A DNA stretch of 12,228 bases from an uncultured Oscillospiraceae bacterium (GCA_944385265.1 CALWWO010000084.1:1-12228); one strand, 5' to 3'; positions 1 through 7,384 are shown, counted from the stretch's first letter. Program-made: numbers and translations. The notes: a model not told the origin generated them from the sequence alone.

Positions 1-1
1 G

Positions 2-463
2 ACCAGGAAAACGGAGATAGGACCGGAAGAAACTGCCGGAGATCTTTTTGACAGGCTTGCCGTGATAGGCGGGGAGCTCCTGTGCGAAACGGTGGACAGA
101 ATATCGGATAAAACTGTGCAAAGGACGCCTCAGGACGACAGTATGGCGACTTACGCTCCGCCCCTTACAAAGGATATGAGCGCGATAGACTGGACTATGG
201 CGGGGGATGGCATAGTGAACAAGGTGCGCGGTATGATACCGGCTCCGGTCGCAACGGCGCGCTTGGGCGATACGGTGTTCAAGATATTTAAAGCTGAAGC
301 CGTAAATTATGCGGGAGATAAAACGGCGGGAGAGATCATATCTGCCGATAAAAACGGTATAGCGGTCGCCTGCGGCGACGGAGCGGTGCTCATAACAGAG
401 CTTCAGGCGCCGGGAGGAAAAAGAATGAAAGCCGCGGATTATCTGCGAGGGCATAAACTATGA
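2..463 (+). CDS. fmt: Methionyl-tRNA formyltransferase, C-terminal part (5' end outside the window)
   Basis: Fmt transfers a formyl group from 10-formyl-tetrahydrofolate to the methionine on initiator tRNA, in the cytoplasm. Reading from base 2, the frame is open from the window edge and gives 153 residues. It begins TRKTEIGPEETAGDLFDRLA, typical of the end of the catalytic domain, and continues through a segment with ATYAPPLTK and a late GMIPAPVATARL stretch that belongs to the tRNA-binding C-terminal domain. Family members are about 310 residues, so roughly the first half, including the catalytic site, is missing only because the window starts here. A GTG at 62 is an internal codon, not a start. 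The stop overlaps the rsmB start as ATGA (460-463), which suggests translational coupling. Identification is firm from sequence plus the downstream gene order. Confidence 0.93.
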   Translation, partial: TRKTEIGPEETAGDLFDRLAVIGGELLCETVDRISDKTVQRTPQDDSMATYAPPLTKDMSAIDWTMAGDGIVNKVRGMIPAPVATARLGDTVFKIFKAEAVNYAGDKTAGEIISADKNGIAVACGDGAVLITELQAPGGKRMKAADYLRGHKL

Positions 464-1788
464 TAAAAGGCGGACGCGAGGCGGCGCTTAAAGCGATCGC
501 TATGTTCAGAAAAAACGGCGCGTGGTCGGAGCAGGCGCTCGACAGCGTGATAAAACGCGAAAAGCTTGACGGGCGCGAAGCTGCGCTTGCGTCGGCAATA
601 TGCTACGGCGTTTTGCAAAACCTATATCTTTGCGACTACTATATAAAGCGTTTTTCCACTATCCCACCGTCAAAGATAGAGCCGATGGTATTTGATATAC
701 TGCGTATATCGGCGTATCAGATATTGAGAATGGACCGTATACCGGCGCACGCCGTCGTAAACGAGGCGGCTGAGCTTACGAAAAAATATTCAAATGCCAG
801 AGCGGCAGGATTTGTAAACGCCATGCTCCGAAAGCTCGCGGCAAATTCATCAAAACTGCCGGAGATAGAAGCGGACTCGGAGCTTGAGCGGCTTTCTATC
901 CGCTACAGTCATCCCGTGTGGCTTGTGAAAGAGTTTTCAGATATGCTTGGAACAAACGGGTGCCGCGCGCTTCTTGAGAAGAATAATGAGCCCGCGCCCG
1001 TCACTGTTTGTGTCAATAAGCTGAAAACAGACTGCGAAAGCGTTGAACGCGAGCTTGAAAAGTCCGGACTAAAATATAGGCGAGCCGACATGACGGAAGA
1101 CTGTTTTGAGCTTTTTTCGCCAGGCAAGCTCGACGAGCTTGATATATTCCGCAGCGGCCGGATATATGTTCAGGATGCGGCTGCAAGGCTTTCTGTAAGC
1201 GCGCTTTCTCCAAAAAGCGGAGATTTCGTCATAGATACGTGCGCGGCTCCCGGCGGAAAATCTTTTGCGGCGGCGGTCGATATGAAAAATGCGGGGCGTA
1301 TATTGTCGTGCGACATATATGAAAAAAAGCTCAAGCTTGTGAGACAGGGAGCGGAGCGGCTCGGTATAGATATTATCGAGACTATGGAAGCTGACGCGTC
1401 GAAGCAAAATCAGGAACTGGTCGGAAAAGCCGACTGCGTGATATGCGACGTGCCGTGCTCAGGCTTCGGCGTGATAAGGAAAAAGCCTGAGATACGTTAT
1501 AAAACGGATAGCGATACAGCGCGCCTGCCTGAGATACAGTATAATATATTAAATAATGCTGCAGGCTACGTGAAACCCGGCGGAGTTTTGCTGTATTCGA
1601 CGTGTACGGTCTTGAAACGTGAAAACGAGGACGTAGCTACAAGATTTCTTGAGGAAAACGGACAGTTTACGGCGGAAGCGTTCACTCTGCCCGATTCAGG
1701 CATTGCCTCTGACAGCGGTATGTTGACGTTGTGGTCGCATATACATGGAACAGACGGGTTTTTTATTTGCAAAATGAGAAAGGCATGA
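460..1788 (+). CDS. rsmB: 16S rRNA (cytosine-967-C5)-methyltransferase RsmB
   Basis: RsmB (Sun/Fmu) methylates C5 of a cytosine in helix 31 of 16S rRNA using S-adenosylmethionine. The 442-residue product has the usual family length. Residues 1-130 form a NusB-like helical RNA-binding domain. The Rossmann methyltransferase domain shows motif I at 259-267 (DTCAAPGGK), motif IV with the PCSG cysteine near 333, and the STC cysteine near 382; these two cysteines are the release and nucleophile residues in this family. It starts inside the fmt stop (ATGA) and its own stop is overlapped by rlmN, so it sits in the middle of a coupled operon. RsmF-type relatives lack the NusB-like N-terminus, so RsmB is the better call. 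No defect seen. Confidence 0.93.
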   Translation: MIKGGREAALKAIAMFRKNGAWSEQALDSVIKREKLDGREAALASAICYGVLQNLYLCDYYIKRFSTIPPSKIEPMVFDILRISAYQILRMDRIPAHAVVNEAAELTKKYSNARAAGFVNAMLRKLAANSSKLPEIEADSELERLSIRYSHPVWLVKEFSDMLGTNGCRALLEKNNEPAPVTVCVNKLKTDCESVERELEKSGLKYRRADMTEDCFELFSPGKLDELDIFRSGRIYVQDAAARLSVSALSPKSGDFVIDTCAAPGGKSFAAAVDMKNAGRILSCDIYEKKLKLVRQGAERLGIDIIETMEADASKQNQELVGKADCVICDVPCSGFGVIRKKPEIRYKTDSDTARLPEIQYNILNNAAGYVKPGGVLLYSTCTVLKRENEDVATRFLEENGQFTAEAFTLPDSGIASDSGMLTLWSHIHGTDGFFICKMRKA

Positions 1789-2834
1789 GACTTTTGAAGA
1801 AAAATATAAAATCCATGCTCGAACAGGAGATAGAGCAGGAGCTTCTTGAGCTGGGAGAGCCGAAATTCCGAGCCAAACAGATATTTAAATGGCTGCACTC
1901 AGGTGCAAAATCGTTTGAGGAAATGACAAATTTGCCGCAAAGTCTCAGATCGCGCCTGGACGAGGGATATTATATAACCGTGCCCAAGGTGCTTAAAAAG
2001 CAGGTGTCAAAGCAGGACGGTACAATAAAATACCTGTGGGAGCTTATCGACGGCAATTCGGTAGAAAGCGTCGTGATGCGGTACAGATACGGGAATACAA
2101 TATGTATATCGTCACAGGTCGGATGCCGTATGGGGTGCGCGTTCTGCGCCTCGACGATCGGCGGGCGCGTGAGAGATTTAGAGGCGTCGGAGATGCTGGA
2201 TCAGGTGCTTTTTGCAGAACTGGATTCAGGTCTTAAAATAAATAATATAGTTTTGATGGGCATAGGCGAGCCTCTTGATAATTTTGATAACGTAATGCGT
2301 TTTTTGAAGCTTGTCAACAGCAAGGACGGGCTGAATATCGGGATGCGGCATATAACGATATCAACGTGCGGACTTATAGAAAAAGTTGACAAATTAGGTG
2401 ATTATAATATACAATCGACTTTAACGATATCGCTTCATGCGGCGGACGACGAGACGAGAAGCAGGATCATGCCGGTGAATAAAGCCGCCGGGGTCGACAG
2501 GCTGCTTGCCGCAGCAAAACGCTATTTTGAAAAGACCGGTCGCCGCGTGTCGTTTGAATACTCGATGATAGACGGAGTAAACGATACGGAGTACCATGCA
2601 AGGCAGCTTGCACAAAAGCTGAAGGGCACAGGTAGCCACGTTAATCTGATATTGCTGAACGAGGTCGCTGAATCACCGTTTCACCCGAGTACACAGGAGA
2701 ATTTGAGAAAATTTATCGATATCCTCGAAAAGAATTCGATAAATGTAACGGTGAGAAGGAAGCTTGGCGGAGATATAGAGGCGTCGTGCGGACAGTTGCG
2801 GCGCAAAATAATGGGAAATAGGAGAGACGAATGA
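1785..2834 (+). CDS. rlmN: Dual-specificity 23S rRNA/tRNA (adenine-C2)-methyltransferase RlmN (radical SAM)
   Basis: RlmN methylates C2 of an adenine in 23S rRNA and position 37 of some tRNAs by radical SAM chemistry. From the start at 1785 the protein has 349 residues. The 4Fe-4S cysteines are C114, C118 and C121 (GCRMGCAFC). C107 in ICISSQVGC and C335 in EASCGQL match the two mechanistic cysteines of the E. coli enzyme (C118, C355). The N-terminal LGEPKFRAKQIFKWLH is the family's accessory domain. The frame is open further upstream to 1731, but that would overlap rsmB by 58 bp. The ATG at 1785 gives the ATGA overlap seen at neighbouring junctions and a family-like N-terminus. The purine-rich AGAAAGG lies unusually close to this ATG, so a TTG at 1794 remains possible. 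Confidence 0.93.
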   Translation: MRLLKKNIKSMLEQEIEQELLELGEPKFRAKQIFKWLHSGAKSFEEMTNLPQSLRSRLDEGYYITVPKVLKKQVSKQDGTIKYLWELIDGNSVESVVMRYRYGNTICISSQVGCRMGCAFCASTIGGRVRDLEASEMLDQVLFAELDSGLKINNIVLMGIGEPLDNFDNVMRFLKLVNSKDGLNIGMRHITISTCGLIEKVDKLGDYNIQSTLTISLHAADDETRSRIMPVNKAAGVDRLLAAAKRYFEKTGRRVSFEYSMIDGVNDTEYHARQLAQKLKGTGSHVNLILLNEVAESPFHPSTQENLRKFIDILEKNSINVTVRRKLGGDIEASCGQLRRKIMGNRRDE

Positions 2835-3565
2835 ATTCCTGGGCATTGACCGATAAGGGTGTAGTTAGAAAACAGAATCAGGACACATTCTGCTCATTTT
2901 GCGATGGCGAGAAAGGAACGGCGCTGCTTGTTGTGTGCGACGGTATGGGCGGCGCAAAAGCCGGAAACGTGGCGAGCAAAATGACGGCGGAGCGCTTCGC
3001 TGAGGAGATAAAAAAGAACTTTGACGATACGCATACTGAAGAGACGCTAAAGCGAATGCTGAACGAAGCTGTTTTAAAAACCAACAGGTTGATTTTTGAA
3101 CAGAGCATGTTGAATTACGAGTATGAGGGCATGGGGACAACGCTGGTGGCTGCGCTGATAAAGGACGATATATGCCTGATAGTGAACGTCGGGGACAGCC
3201 GCGCTTATCATATAACAAGACAGGGAATAAAACAGATCACAAGAGATCACTCAGTGGTAGAGGATATGATAGAGCGGGGCGAGATGTCGCGCGAGGATTC
3301 ACGCAGACACCCACAGAAAAATCTCATAACTCGCGCGATAGGTACGTCGTTTAATGTAGAGGGCGATGTGTTTTCCGTCGATTTAAAAGAGGGCGAATAC
3401 ATATTGCTCTGTTCTGACGGACTTAGCAATATCGTGAGCGAGCAGGAGCTTATGTATGAGACCTTGAATAATGAAACGCTTGATAAGACCTGCAATAAGC
3501 TTATGTCGATAGCTATGATGCGCGGCGCACCTGACAATGTGACGGTAGTGCTTTTTGAAAAATAA
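2831..3565 (+). CDS. prpC: PP2C-family Ser/Thr protein phosphatase (PrpC/Stp type)
   Basis: A cytosolic metal-dependent phosphatase that removes phosphate from Ser/Thr residues, in particular opposing the PASTA kinase encoded just downstream. The 244-residue product is a minimal bacterial PP2C domain of standard size. Metal-binding motifs are visible: D18 in RKQNQD, D37-G38 in VCDGMGG, GDSRAY at 121-126, SDG with D196, and D235-N236 in APDNVTVV. DHSVVEDMIERGE near 139-151 is typical of the flap region in this subfamily. It begins with an ATGA overlap with rlmN, so it is translationally coupled to it. The next gene starts 123 bp later with its own Shine-Dalgarno site. The neighbouring kinase makes the PrpC/Stp assignment more specific than the domain alone would. 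Confidence 0.92.
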   Translation: MNSWALTDKGVVRKQNQDTFCSFCDGEKGTALLVVCDGMGGAKAGNVASKMTAERFAEEIKKNFDDTHTEETLKRMLNEAVLKTNRLIFEQSMLNYEYEGMGTTLVAALIKDDICLIVNVGDSRAYHITRQGIKQITRDHSVVEDMIERGEMSREDSRRHPQKNLITRAIGTSFNVEGDVFSVDLKEGEYILLCSDGLSNIVSEQELMYETLNNETLDKTCNKLMSIAMMRGAPDNVTVVLFEK

Positions 3566-3688
3566 GAGCGACACGCGCTGTTTAGAGAATATATTTTAAA
3601 CCTATGGAAAATAATTACTAAAGAGACCGTAATGCCAAAGAGCAGGAGTATAAGGTAAGCGTCTGCTCGCACTCACGGGAGGATAATT

Positions 3689-5467
3689 ATGGATTATTAT
3701 GACAGTTTTATAGGCAAAATGCTCGACGACCGGTATGAGATACTTGAGCGTATAGGCACAGGCGGGATGGCAGTCGTTTATAAGGCGAGATGCCACAGGT
3801 TAAACAGGCTTGTCGCTATAAAGATACTCAAGGCGGAGCTCGCGCAGGACGATGAATTTAAAGAGCGGTTCTACGCGGAGTCGCAGGCGGTCGCCATGCT
3901 TTCGCATACAAACATCGTCAATGTGTACGACGTGAGTCACAGCGATAATATCGATTATATCGTTATGGAGCTTATAGAGGGCATAACGTTAAAGCAGTAC
4001 ATAAACAGAAAGGGACTGCTTAACTGGAAAGAAGCGCTCCATTTCAGCATACAGATCGCAATGGCGCTCTCTCACGCGCATTCGCGCGGGATAATCCACA
4101 GGGATATAAAGCCGCACAATATAATGGTTTTGAAAGACGGCAGCATAAAGGTCGCCGATTTCGGCATAGCACGGCTGCTCAGCAGTCAAAATACTCTGAC
4201 GCGGAACGCGCTCGGCTCTGTCCACTATATCTCACCGGAGCAGGCAAAAGGCGGTCACGTGGATGCGAGGACCGATCTGTATTCGCTCGGCGTCGTTATG
4301 TATGAAATGCTTACAAACCGTCTTCCGTTTGAGGGGGATTCTGCCGTAGCTATCGCAATACAGCATATAAATTCCATCCCTCTTATGCCGCGAGATATCA
4401 ATCCCGATATACCTGTAGGTATAGAAGAGATCGTTATGCACGCGATGGAAGCAGATGTGGAGCAGAGGTATGCCTCCGCAGACGAGATGATCAGAGATAT
4501 GGAAGCGTGCAGGCAGGATCCGAGCATCGTTTTCGGCTACACCATATCGGCTAGAGAGCAGCTTGCCGATACGGAGGCGACGCGCGTGATACCTGTCGAG
4601 GATATAGCGGCTCAGACGAAAGAGGAGCGCCATCCGGAAAGAAAACGGCAGTCTTCAAAGGGAACAAAGCATTCAAAGCAGAAGGACTACGGAAGCGAGA
4701 GAAGAAGAGCACAAAGAACATCCTTCCTGATAGGCGCTTTTTGCTCAATAATGTTTATATTGATGCTTTTCATCTTCCTGTGGAACAATCTGTTAAAAGA
4801 TATGTTTGACCCGTCGGATGAGCGAATTGATGTACCTGAGTTTGAGGGACATTATTTGTATGATGTGATCGATTCAGAAGAATATAAGGATATCTTCACT
4901 TTTGAGGTTGAATATCAGCCAAGTAAAACGGTAGAAGAAAACTATATAATAATGCAGTCGCCTGCGGCAGACCGGCAGGTTGTGCGGACAAGCGGCGGTA
5001 TACGGGTACAGCTTACCGTATCGCGCGGAGATAACGGATCTGTAATGCCTGATATCATGAATATGGATTACAGAGACGCACAGTCGATGCTTGATAGCTA
5101 TGGTCTAAATCTCAATATCATTTTACAGCATCAGTACAGCGATTCAGTCACAAACGGGTATGTGATGGAACAGCAGCCCGCAGAGGGGACAACTCTTACA
5201 GAGGGGATGGACGTATATATCACATACAGCGTGGGACCGGAAAGATATACGACAACGGTACCGAACGTGGTAGGAAAAAGCGAAGCTCAGGCGAAGAGCG
5301 AGCTGGAGCAAAACAACTTGACGTATCTTCCGGAGTATGTTGACGGTGAAGAAGAAGCGGGCAGAGTCATCTCGCAGGATATCAACGGCGGTACGGAAGT
5401 CGAGGTCGGAACGAGAGTGACGATATATATATCAAATGGAACGGCAGGCGGAGCGGAAGGCGAGTAG
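3689..5467 (+). CDS. prkC: Membrane Ser/Thr protein kinase with three extracellular PASTA domains (PrkC/Stk/PknB type)
   Basis: A eukaryotic-like (Hanks) kinase that senses muropeptides or lipid II outside the cell and phosphorylates cell-wall, translation and division proteins inside. The kinase domain spans about 16-280: glycine loop GTGGMAVVY (23-31), K45 in VAIK, E64, HRDIKPHN (137-144), DFG (157-159), an activation loop with several Thr residues (169, 171), and SPE (182-184). A basic juxtamembrane linker (about 310-343) leads to one transmembrane helix (about 345-366). Outside, three PASTA repeats can be traced at about 379-446, 452-514 and 522-582; the last begins VPNVVGKSEAQA. The 592-residue length fits the family. 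ATG 3689 follows a GGGAGG site. It is paired with the phosphatase gene upstream. Confidence 0.93.
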   Translation: MDYYDSFIGKMLDDRYEILERIGTGGMAVVYKARCHRLNRLVAIKILKAELAQDDEFKERFYAESQAVAMLSHTNIVNVYDVSHSDNIDYIVMELIEGITLKQYINRKGLLNWKEALHFSIQIAMALSHAHSRGIIHRDIKPHNIMVLKDGSIKVADFGIARLLSSQNTLTRNALGSVHYISPEQAKGGHVDARTDLYSLGVVMYEMLTNRLPFEGDSAVAIAIQHINSIPLMPRDINPDIPVGIEEIVMHAMEADVEQRYASADEMIRDMEACRQDPSIVFGYTISAREQLADTEATRVIPVEDIAAQTKEERHPERKRQSSKGTKHSKQKDYGSERRRAQRTSFLIGAFCSIMFILMLFIFLWNNLLKDMFDPSDERIDVPEFEGHYLYDVIDSEEYKDIFTFEVEYQPSKTVEENYIIMQSPAADRQVVRTSGGIRVQLTVSRGDNGSVMPDIMNMDYRDAQSMLDSYGLNLNIILQHQYSDSVTNGYVMEQQPAEGTTLTEGMDVYITYSVGPERYTTTVPNVVGKSEAQAKSELEQNNLTYLPEYVDGEEEAGRVISQDINGGTEVEVGTRVTIYISNGTAGGAEGE

Positions 5468-5490
5468 AAATTGGCAGATAGTGTGAAGTA

Positions 5491-6372
5491 ATGGGGAAAG
5501 GAAGAATATTAAAGTCGCTGAGCGGGTTTTATTATGTGGAAACGGGAAACGGGATCTTGACATGTAAGGCGAGAGGTAAATTCCGCAAACAAGGTATAAC
5601 CCCGCTTGTGGGCGACAAGGTGGAGTACACAAAGACAGACGAAGAAACGGGCACGATAGAGGCGGTTTTGGAGAGGAAAAACGCATTTATCCGTCCTCCA
5701 ATCGCAAATATAGAGCAAATGGTGATATTTGCCTCAGAAGCCATACCGGCAACGGACCCTTTTCTTATAGACAGGATCATCGTAATAGCTGAAAACAAAA
5801 AATGCGAGCCTGTGATTTGTATAAATAAAACGGATTTAGAGCCCGGAGACGATCTGTACAGGATATATAAAAATACGGGGATAACGGTGATAAGGACAAG
5901 CGCAGTTGATGGGCGCGGCGTTGAAGAGCTGAAACAAGTCATATCAGGCAAGGTGTGCGCGTTTACAGGGAATTCAGGCGTGGGGAAATCAAGCATATTG
6001 AATATGCTTGAGCCCGGCTTTAATCTGCGCGTAGGCGAGGTCAGCAGCCGCCTGGGCAGAGGGCGACATACGACGAGGCACGTGGAGCTGTTTAAACTCT
6101 CCTGCGGCGCGATAGTTGCCGACACCCCGGGATTTTCTTCTTTTGATACCGAACGTATGGAATTTATACGTCCGGAGGATGTGCAGAAGGGGTTTCGGGA
6201 GTTTGAGAAATACGCCGGCGAATGCCGCTTTATGGATTGCGCGCATATAGCCGAGCCCGGGTGCGCCGTATTGGAGGCAGTGTGCGGCGGAAAGATAGAC
6301 CCAATGCGCCACAAAAGCTATGTGCGTCTGTATGAGCAGGCAAAGAGTGTAAAAGAATGGGAAATGAAATAA
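5491..6372 (+). CDS. rsgA: Small ribosomal subunit biogenesis GTPase RsgA (circularly permuted)
   Basis: RsgA (YjeQ/CpgA) is a GTPase that checks late 30S subunit maturation. The 293-residue product has an N-terminal OB-fold (about 1-70), then GTPase motifs in the permuted order that defines the family: G4 NKTD (112-115), G5 SA (137-138), G1 GNSGVGKSS (160-168), a G2 threonine in GRGRHTTRH (189-197), and G3 DTPG (211-214). A C-terminal zinc site follows, with C245, C250, H252 and C258. The start MGKGRILKSLSGFYYVE is family-like. Only a weak Shine-Dalgarno precedes it, 23 bp after prkC ends, so translation may depend on prkC. In B. subtilis the homologue is a PrkC substrate and also follows prkC. 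A terminator follows directly. Confidence 0.94.
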   Translation: MGKGRILKSLSGFYYVETGNGILTCKARGKFRKQGITPLVGDKVEYTKTDEETGTIEAVLERKNAFIRPPIANIEQMVIFASEAIPATDPFLIDRIIVIAENKKCEPVICINKTDLEPGDDLYRIYKNTGITVIRTSAVDGRGVEELKQVISGKVCAFTGNSGVGKSSILNMLEPGFNLRVGEVSSRLGRGRHTTRHVELFKLSCGAIVADTPGFSSFDTERMEFIRPEDVQKGFREFEKYAGECRFMDCAHIAEPGCAVLEAVCGGKIDPMRHKSYVRLYEQAKSVKEWEMK

Positions 6373-6378
6373 ACGTAT

Positions 6379-6407
6379 AAAAAACGGTCTTTAGAGACCG
6401 TTTTTTT
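6379..6407 (+). terminator. Intrinsic terminator ending the fmt-rsgA operon
   Basis: ACGGTCT and AGACCGT pair around a TTAG tetraloop. The flanking A-run and T-run extend the helix, and seven T residues follow. It lies seven bases after the rsgA stop and separates that operon from the sporulation genes. Confidence 0.93.
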
Positions 6408-6437
6408 ATATTTCACGAAAAGTACATGCGTTCCGGT

Positions 6438-6467
6438 GTAACAAAAATAAGAAGCGGCGCGTATAAT
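6438..6467 (+). promoter_or_regulatory. Possible promoter for the 50-residue protein and spoVM
   Basis: A TATAAT at 6462-6467 lies 18 bases after GTAACA (6438-6443), a fair housekeeping-type match. The same stretch can be read as TAACAAA-N14-CGTATAAT, a weak mother-cell sigma-E-type match with the same spacing as the repeat promoters at 6765 and 8464. A new promoter is expected here because the preceding operon is terminated and spoVM should be sporulation-controlled. Which sigma factor is used cannot be decided by eye. Confidence 0.45.
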
Positions 6468-6497
6468 ATATTGAGAAAATGTTTTGGAGGGAGGAAA

Positions 6498-6650
6498 ATG
6501 AGGCGCCACTGTAGAAGTTTAGGTGGTATCGTAATATTTACAGGCGTCGTGATAATCCTGGCGATAGTGTTACCGACAGCAGCATGGTGGCTTGTTTTGG
6601 GGGTAGTGCTGATAGCGACAGGGCTAAAATTGCTGAAAAGCGGGATATAA
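6498..6650 (+). CDS. Small two-helix membrane protein upstream of spoVM
   Basis: A 50-residue hypothetical protein. After a short basic start (MRRHCRSLGG) come two hydrophobic stretches, about 10-26 (IVIFTGVVIILAIVLP) and 29-44 (AWWLVLGVVLIATGLK), with a short turn rich in Pro, Ala and Trp between them. It ends in a basic tail, so it is probably a helical hairpin in the membrane. The start at 6498 is chosen over an in-frame ATG at 6426 because GGAGGGAGG stands directly before 6498 and the upstream extension overlaps the predicted promoter. It sits 25 bp before spoVM and very likely shares its mRNA, so I infer expression during sporulation. Similar tiny membrane proteins are, to my recollection, common next to spoVM in Clostridia. 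I assign no function. Confidence 0.75.
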   Translation: MRRHCRSLGGIVIFTGVVIILAIVLPTAAWWLVLGVVLIATGLKLLKSGI

Positions 6651-6675
6651 ATATCATATAAATGGAGGTAATAAA

Positions 6676-6747
6676 ATGCGTATCGTAGTGTTTAAGCCGC
6701 CTAAAATATTGGCAGGTATTTTCAAAATATTCTTTAAGAAGAAATAA
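6676..6747 (+). CDS. spoVM: Stage V sporulation protein SpoVM (23-residue amphipathic peptide)
   Basis: SpoVM is a tiny amphipathic peptide that lies in the outer forespore membrane, recognises its convex curvature and recruits the coat ATPase SpoIVA. The peptide here begins MRIVVFKPPKILAGIF and ends in a hydrophobic stretch and three lysines. Against B. subtilis SpoVM (26 residues), the first methionine, K7, P9, K10, L12, G14 and I15 align without gaps. P9 is the proline known to matter for curvature sensing. Basic residues at 7, 10 and 17 alternate with hydrophobic ones as expected for an interfacial helix. GGAGG (6664-6668) stands at ideal distance from the ATG. Position also fits: in B. 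subtilis spoVM lies shortly after prkC-rsgA. The rpe and thiN genes found between them there are absent here. So short a gene is easily missed. Confidence 0.87.
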   Translation: MRIVVFKPPKILAGIFKIFFKKK

Positions 6748-6761
6748 ACAAGCAGTCGTCC

Positions 6762-6810
6762 TGGTCATAAACCGGCAGCCCGCCGCATAGTATGTACCAT
6801 CAACGATAAG
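6762..6810 (+). repeat. 49-bp direct repeat, left copy
   Basis: Identical to 8461-8509 except at 6785 (G here, A at 8484). It begins TGGTCATAAACC and ends CAACGATAAG. It starts 14 bases after the spoVM stop. The sequence on either side of the two copies is unrelated, so the repeat ends are sharp. It may be a duplicated target site, an attachment-site pair, or a promoter captured by the element. Confidence 0.95.
6765..6793 (+). promoter_or_regulatory. Sigma-E-type promoter match in the left repeat copy
   Basis: TCATAAA (6765-6771), 14 bases, then CATAGTAT (6786-6793). From memory, the sporulation sigma-E consensus is roughly an ATA-centred -35 box, 14-15 bases, and CATAnnnT. The only difference between the repeat copies is the last spacer base, so both copies keep the motif. 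Transcripts from here would run into the inserted DNA. Confidence 0.55.
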
Positions 6811-6843
6811 ACACCTTTTGTATACGCTAAAGCGTAGATTTCA

Positions 6844-6872
6844 TTGAAAATCCCTACGATGTATAGTAGAAT
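6844..6872 (+). promoter_or_regulatory. Housekeeping-type promoter for the RHH-like gene
   Basis: TTGAAA (6844-6849), 17 bases, TAGAAT (6867-6872). The expected start of transcription falls at the dyad 6880-6900. Confidence 0.6.
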
Positions 6873-6879
6873 GGTTAAT

Positions 6880-6900
6880 GACGTACAGTAAAAATACGTC
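6880..6900 (+). promoter_or_regulatory. Inverted repeat at the predicted transcription start; candidate operator
   Basis: GACGTA (6880-6885) and TACGTC (6895-6900) are perfect inverted arms with 9 bases between, placed just downstream of the -10 box. This is a natural site for autoregulation by the RHH-like protein encoded next, which is inference. Upstream, TACGC/GCGTA (6823-6836) and CGTAG/CTACG (6833-6858) form two overlapping, mutually exclusive small dyads. Confidence 0.45.
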
Positions 6901-6926
6901 TAAATACTAGAATCGGGGGTAAAGAC

Positions 6927-7277
6927 ATGCAGTACAATACAGGCGGATACGAATTGATACCGAAAACAGAGCTCATAAAGATACTACAGGCAATGAGAGC
7001 TTGCGAAAGCATAGAAGATACTGCGACGTATCATCTGATGATGAAGCATATCGAAGCGATTGCCAAGGCAAGTGCAGGAGCGGGAAAAGAGCGGCTGACG
7101 AATAAAGCGGCAGACCGGAAAAGACTGCTGGTAGGTGCAAGGATACCGCGATACTTAGCGGAGCGATACAGAGAAACAGCGAAGAAGACTCATCGCTCGT
7201 TATACGAATTCGTATGCGACGCATTGAAAGCCGAATATCGAAAGTCAACGGAAAACGAATTAACGCGCTGCATATGA
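6927..7277 (+). CDS. Hypothetical protein with a ribbon-helix-helix-like C-terminal region
   Basis: A 116-residue protein that I do not recognise as a named family. Residues 1-50 are mostly helical in character (LIPKTELIKILQAMRAC, then MMKHIEAIAKASAG). Residues 67-105 (RLLVGARIPRYLAERYRETA, then a helix with SLYEFVCDALKAEY) have the short strand plus two helices expected of an Arc/MetJ/CopG-like DNA-binding fold. Such proteins bind operators as dimers and are common in plasmids, phages and toxin-antitoxin loci. ATG 6927 follows GGGGGT at good spacing. It has its own promoter and a dyad at the start site, so autoregulation is plausible. No toxin partner is visible; the next gene, an HNH nuclease 217 bp downstream, has a separate leader. 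Confidence 0.7.
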   Translation: MQYNTGGYELIPKTELIKILQAMRACESIEDTATYHLMMKHIEAIAKASAGAGKERLTNKAADRKRLLVGARIPRYLAERYRETAKKTHRSLYEFVCDALKAEYRKSTENELTRCI

Positions 7278-7302
7278 CGATAGATACAAAATATTGTGGT
7301 GC

Positions 7303-7328
7303 ATATATATCATACATACCATATATAT
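7303..7328. repeat. AT-rich dyad next to the GTGGAAAA repeats
   Basis: ATATATAT occurs at 7303-7310 and 7321-7328 with ten bases between. Since each arm is self-complementary, the site is both a direct and an inverted repeat, and the stretch should melt easily. A GTA-rich run (about 7332-7350) follows. Confidence 0.6.
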
Positions 7329-7350
7329 TTCGTAGTAGTAGTCGTAGTAT

Positions 7351-7381
7351 GTGGAAAATCCTGTGGAAAACGAGTGGAAAA
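7351..7381 (+). repeat. Three direct repeats of GTGGAAAA
   Basis: Copies start at 7351, 7363 and 7374, spaced 12 and 11 bases, close to one helical turn, so a bound protein would meet them on one face. With the preceding T, the first two read TGTGGAAAA, similar to a DnaA box on the complementary strand (TTTTCCACA). They sit between an AT-rich stretch and the HNH leader. They may be operator or iteron sites. Confidence 0.75.
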
Positions 7382-7384
7382 CCG

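Noticed and set aside
1731..1784. Longer N-terminus for RlmN starting at 1731
   Set aside because: It would overlap rsmB by 58 bp, has no suitable ribosome site, and adds residues unlike the family; the ATGA overlap start at 1785 fits better.
3566..3688. Promoter or small gene in the 123-bp gap before prkC
   Set aside because: Only very short frames and no convincing -35/-10 pair; apart from the GGGAGG site for prkC nothing is supported, though a weak promoter cannot be excluded.
6426..6497. Upstream in-frame start for the 50-residue membrane protein
   Set aside because: The extension runs across the predicted promoter and lacks a Shine-Dalgarno, while GGAGGGAGG directly precedes the ATG at 6498.
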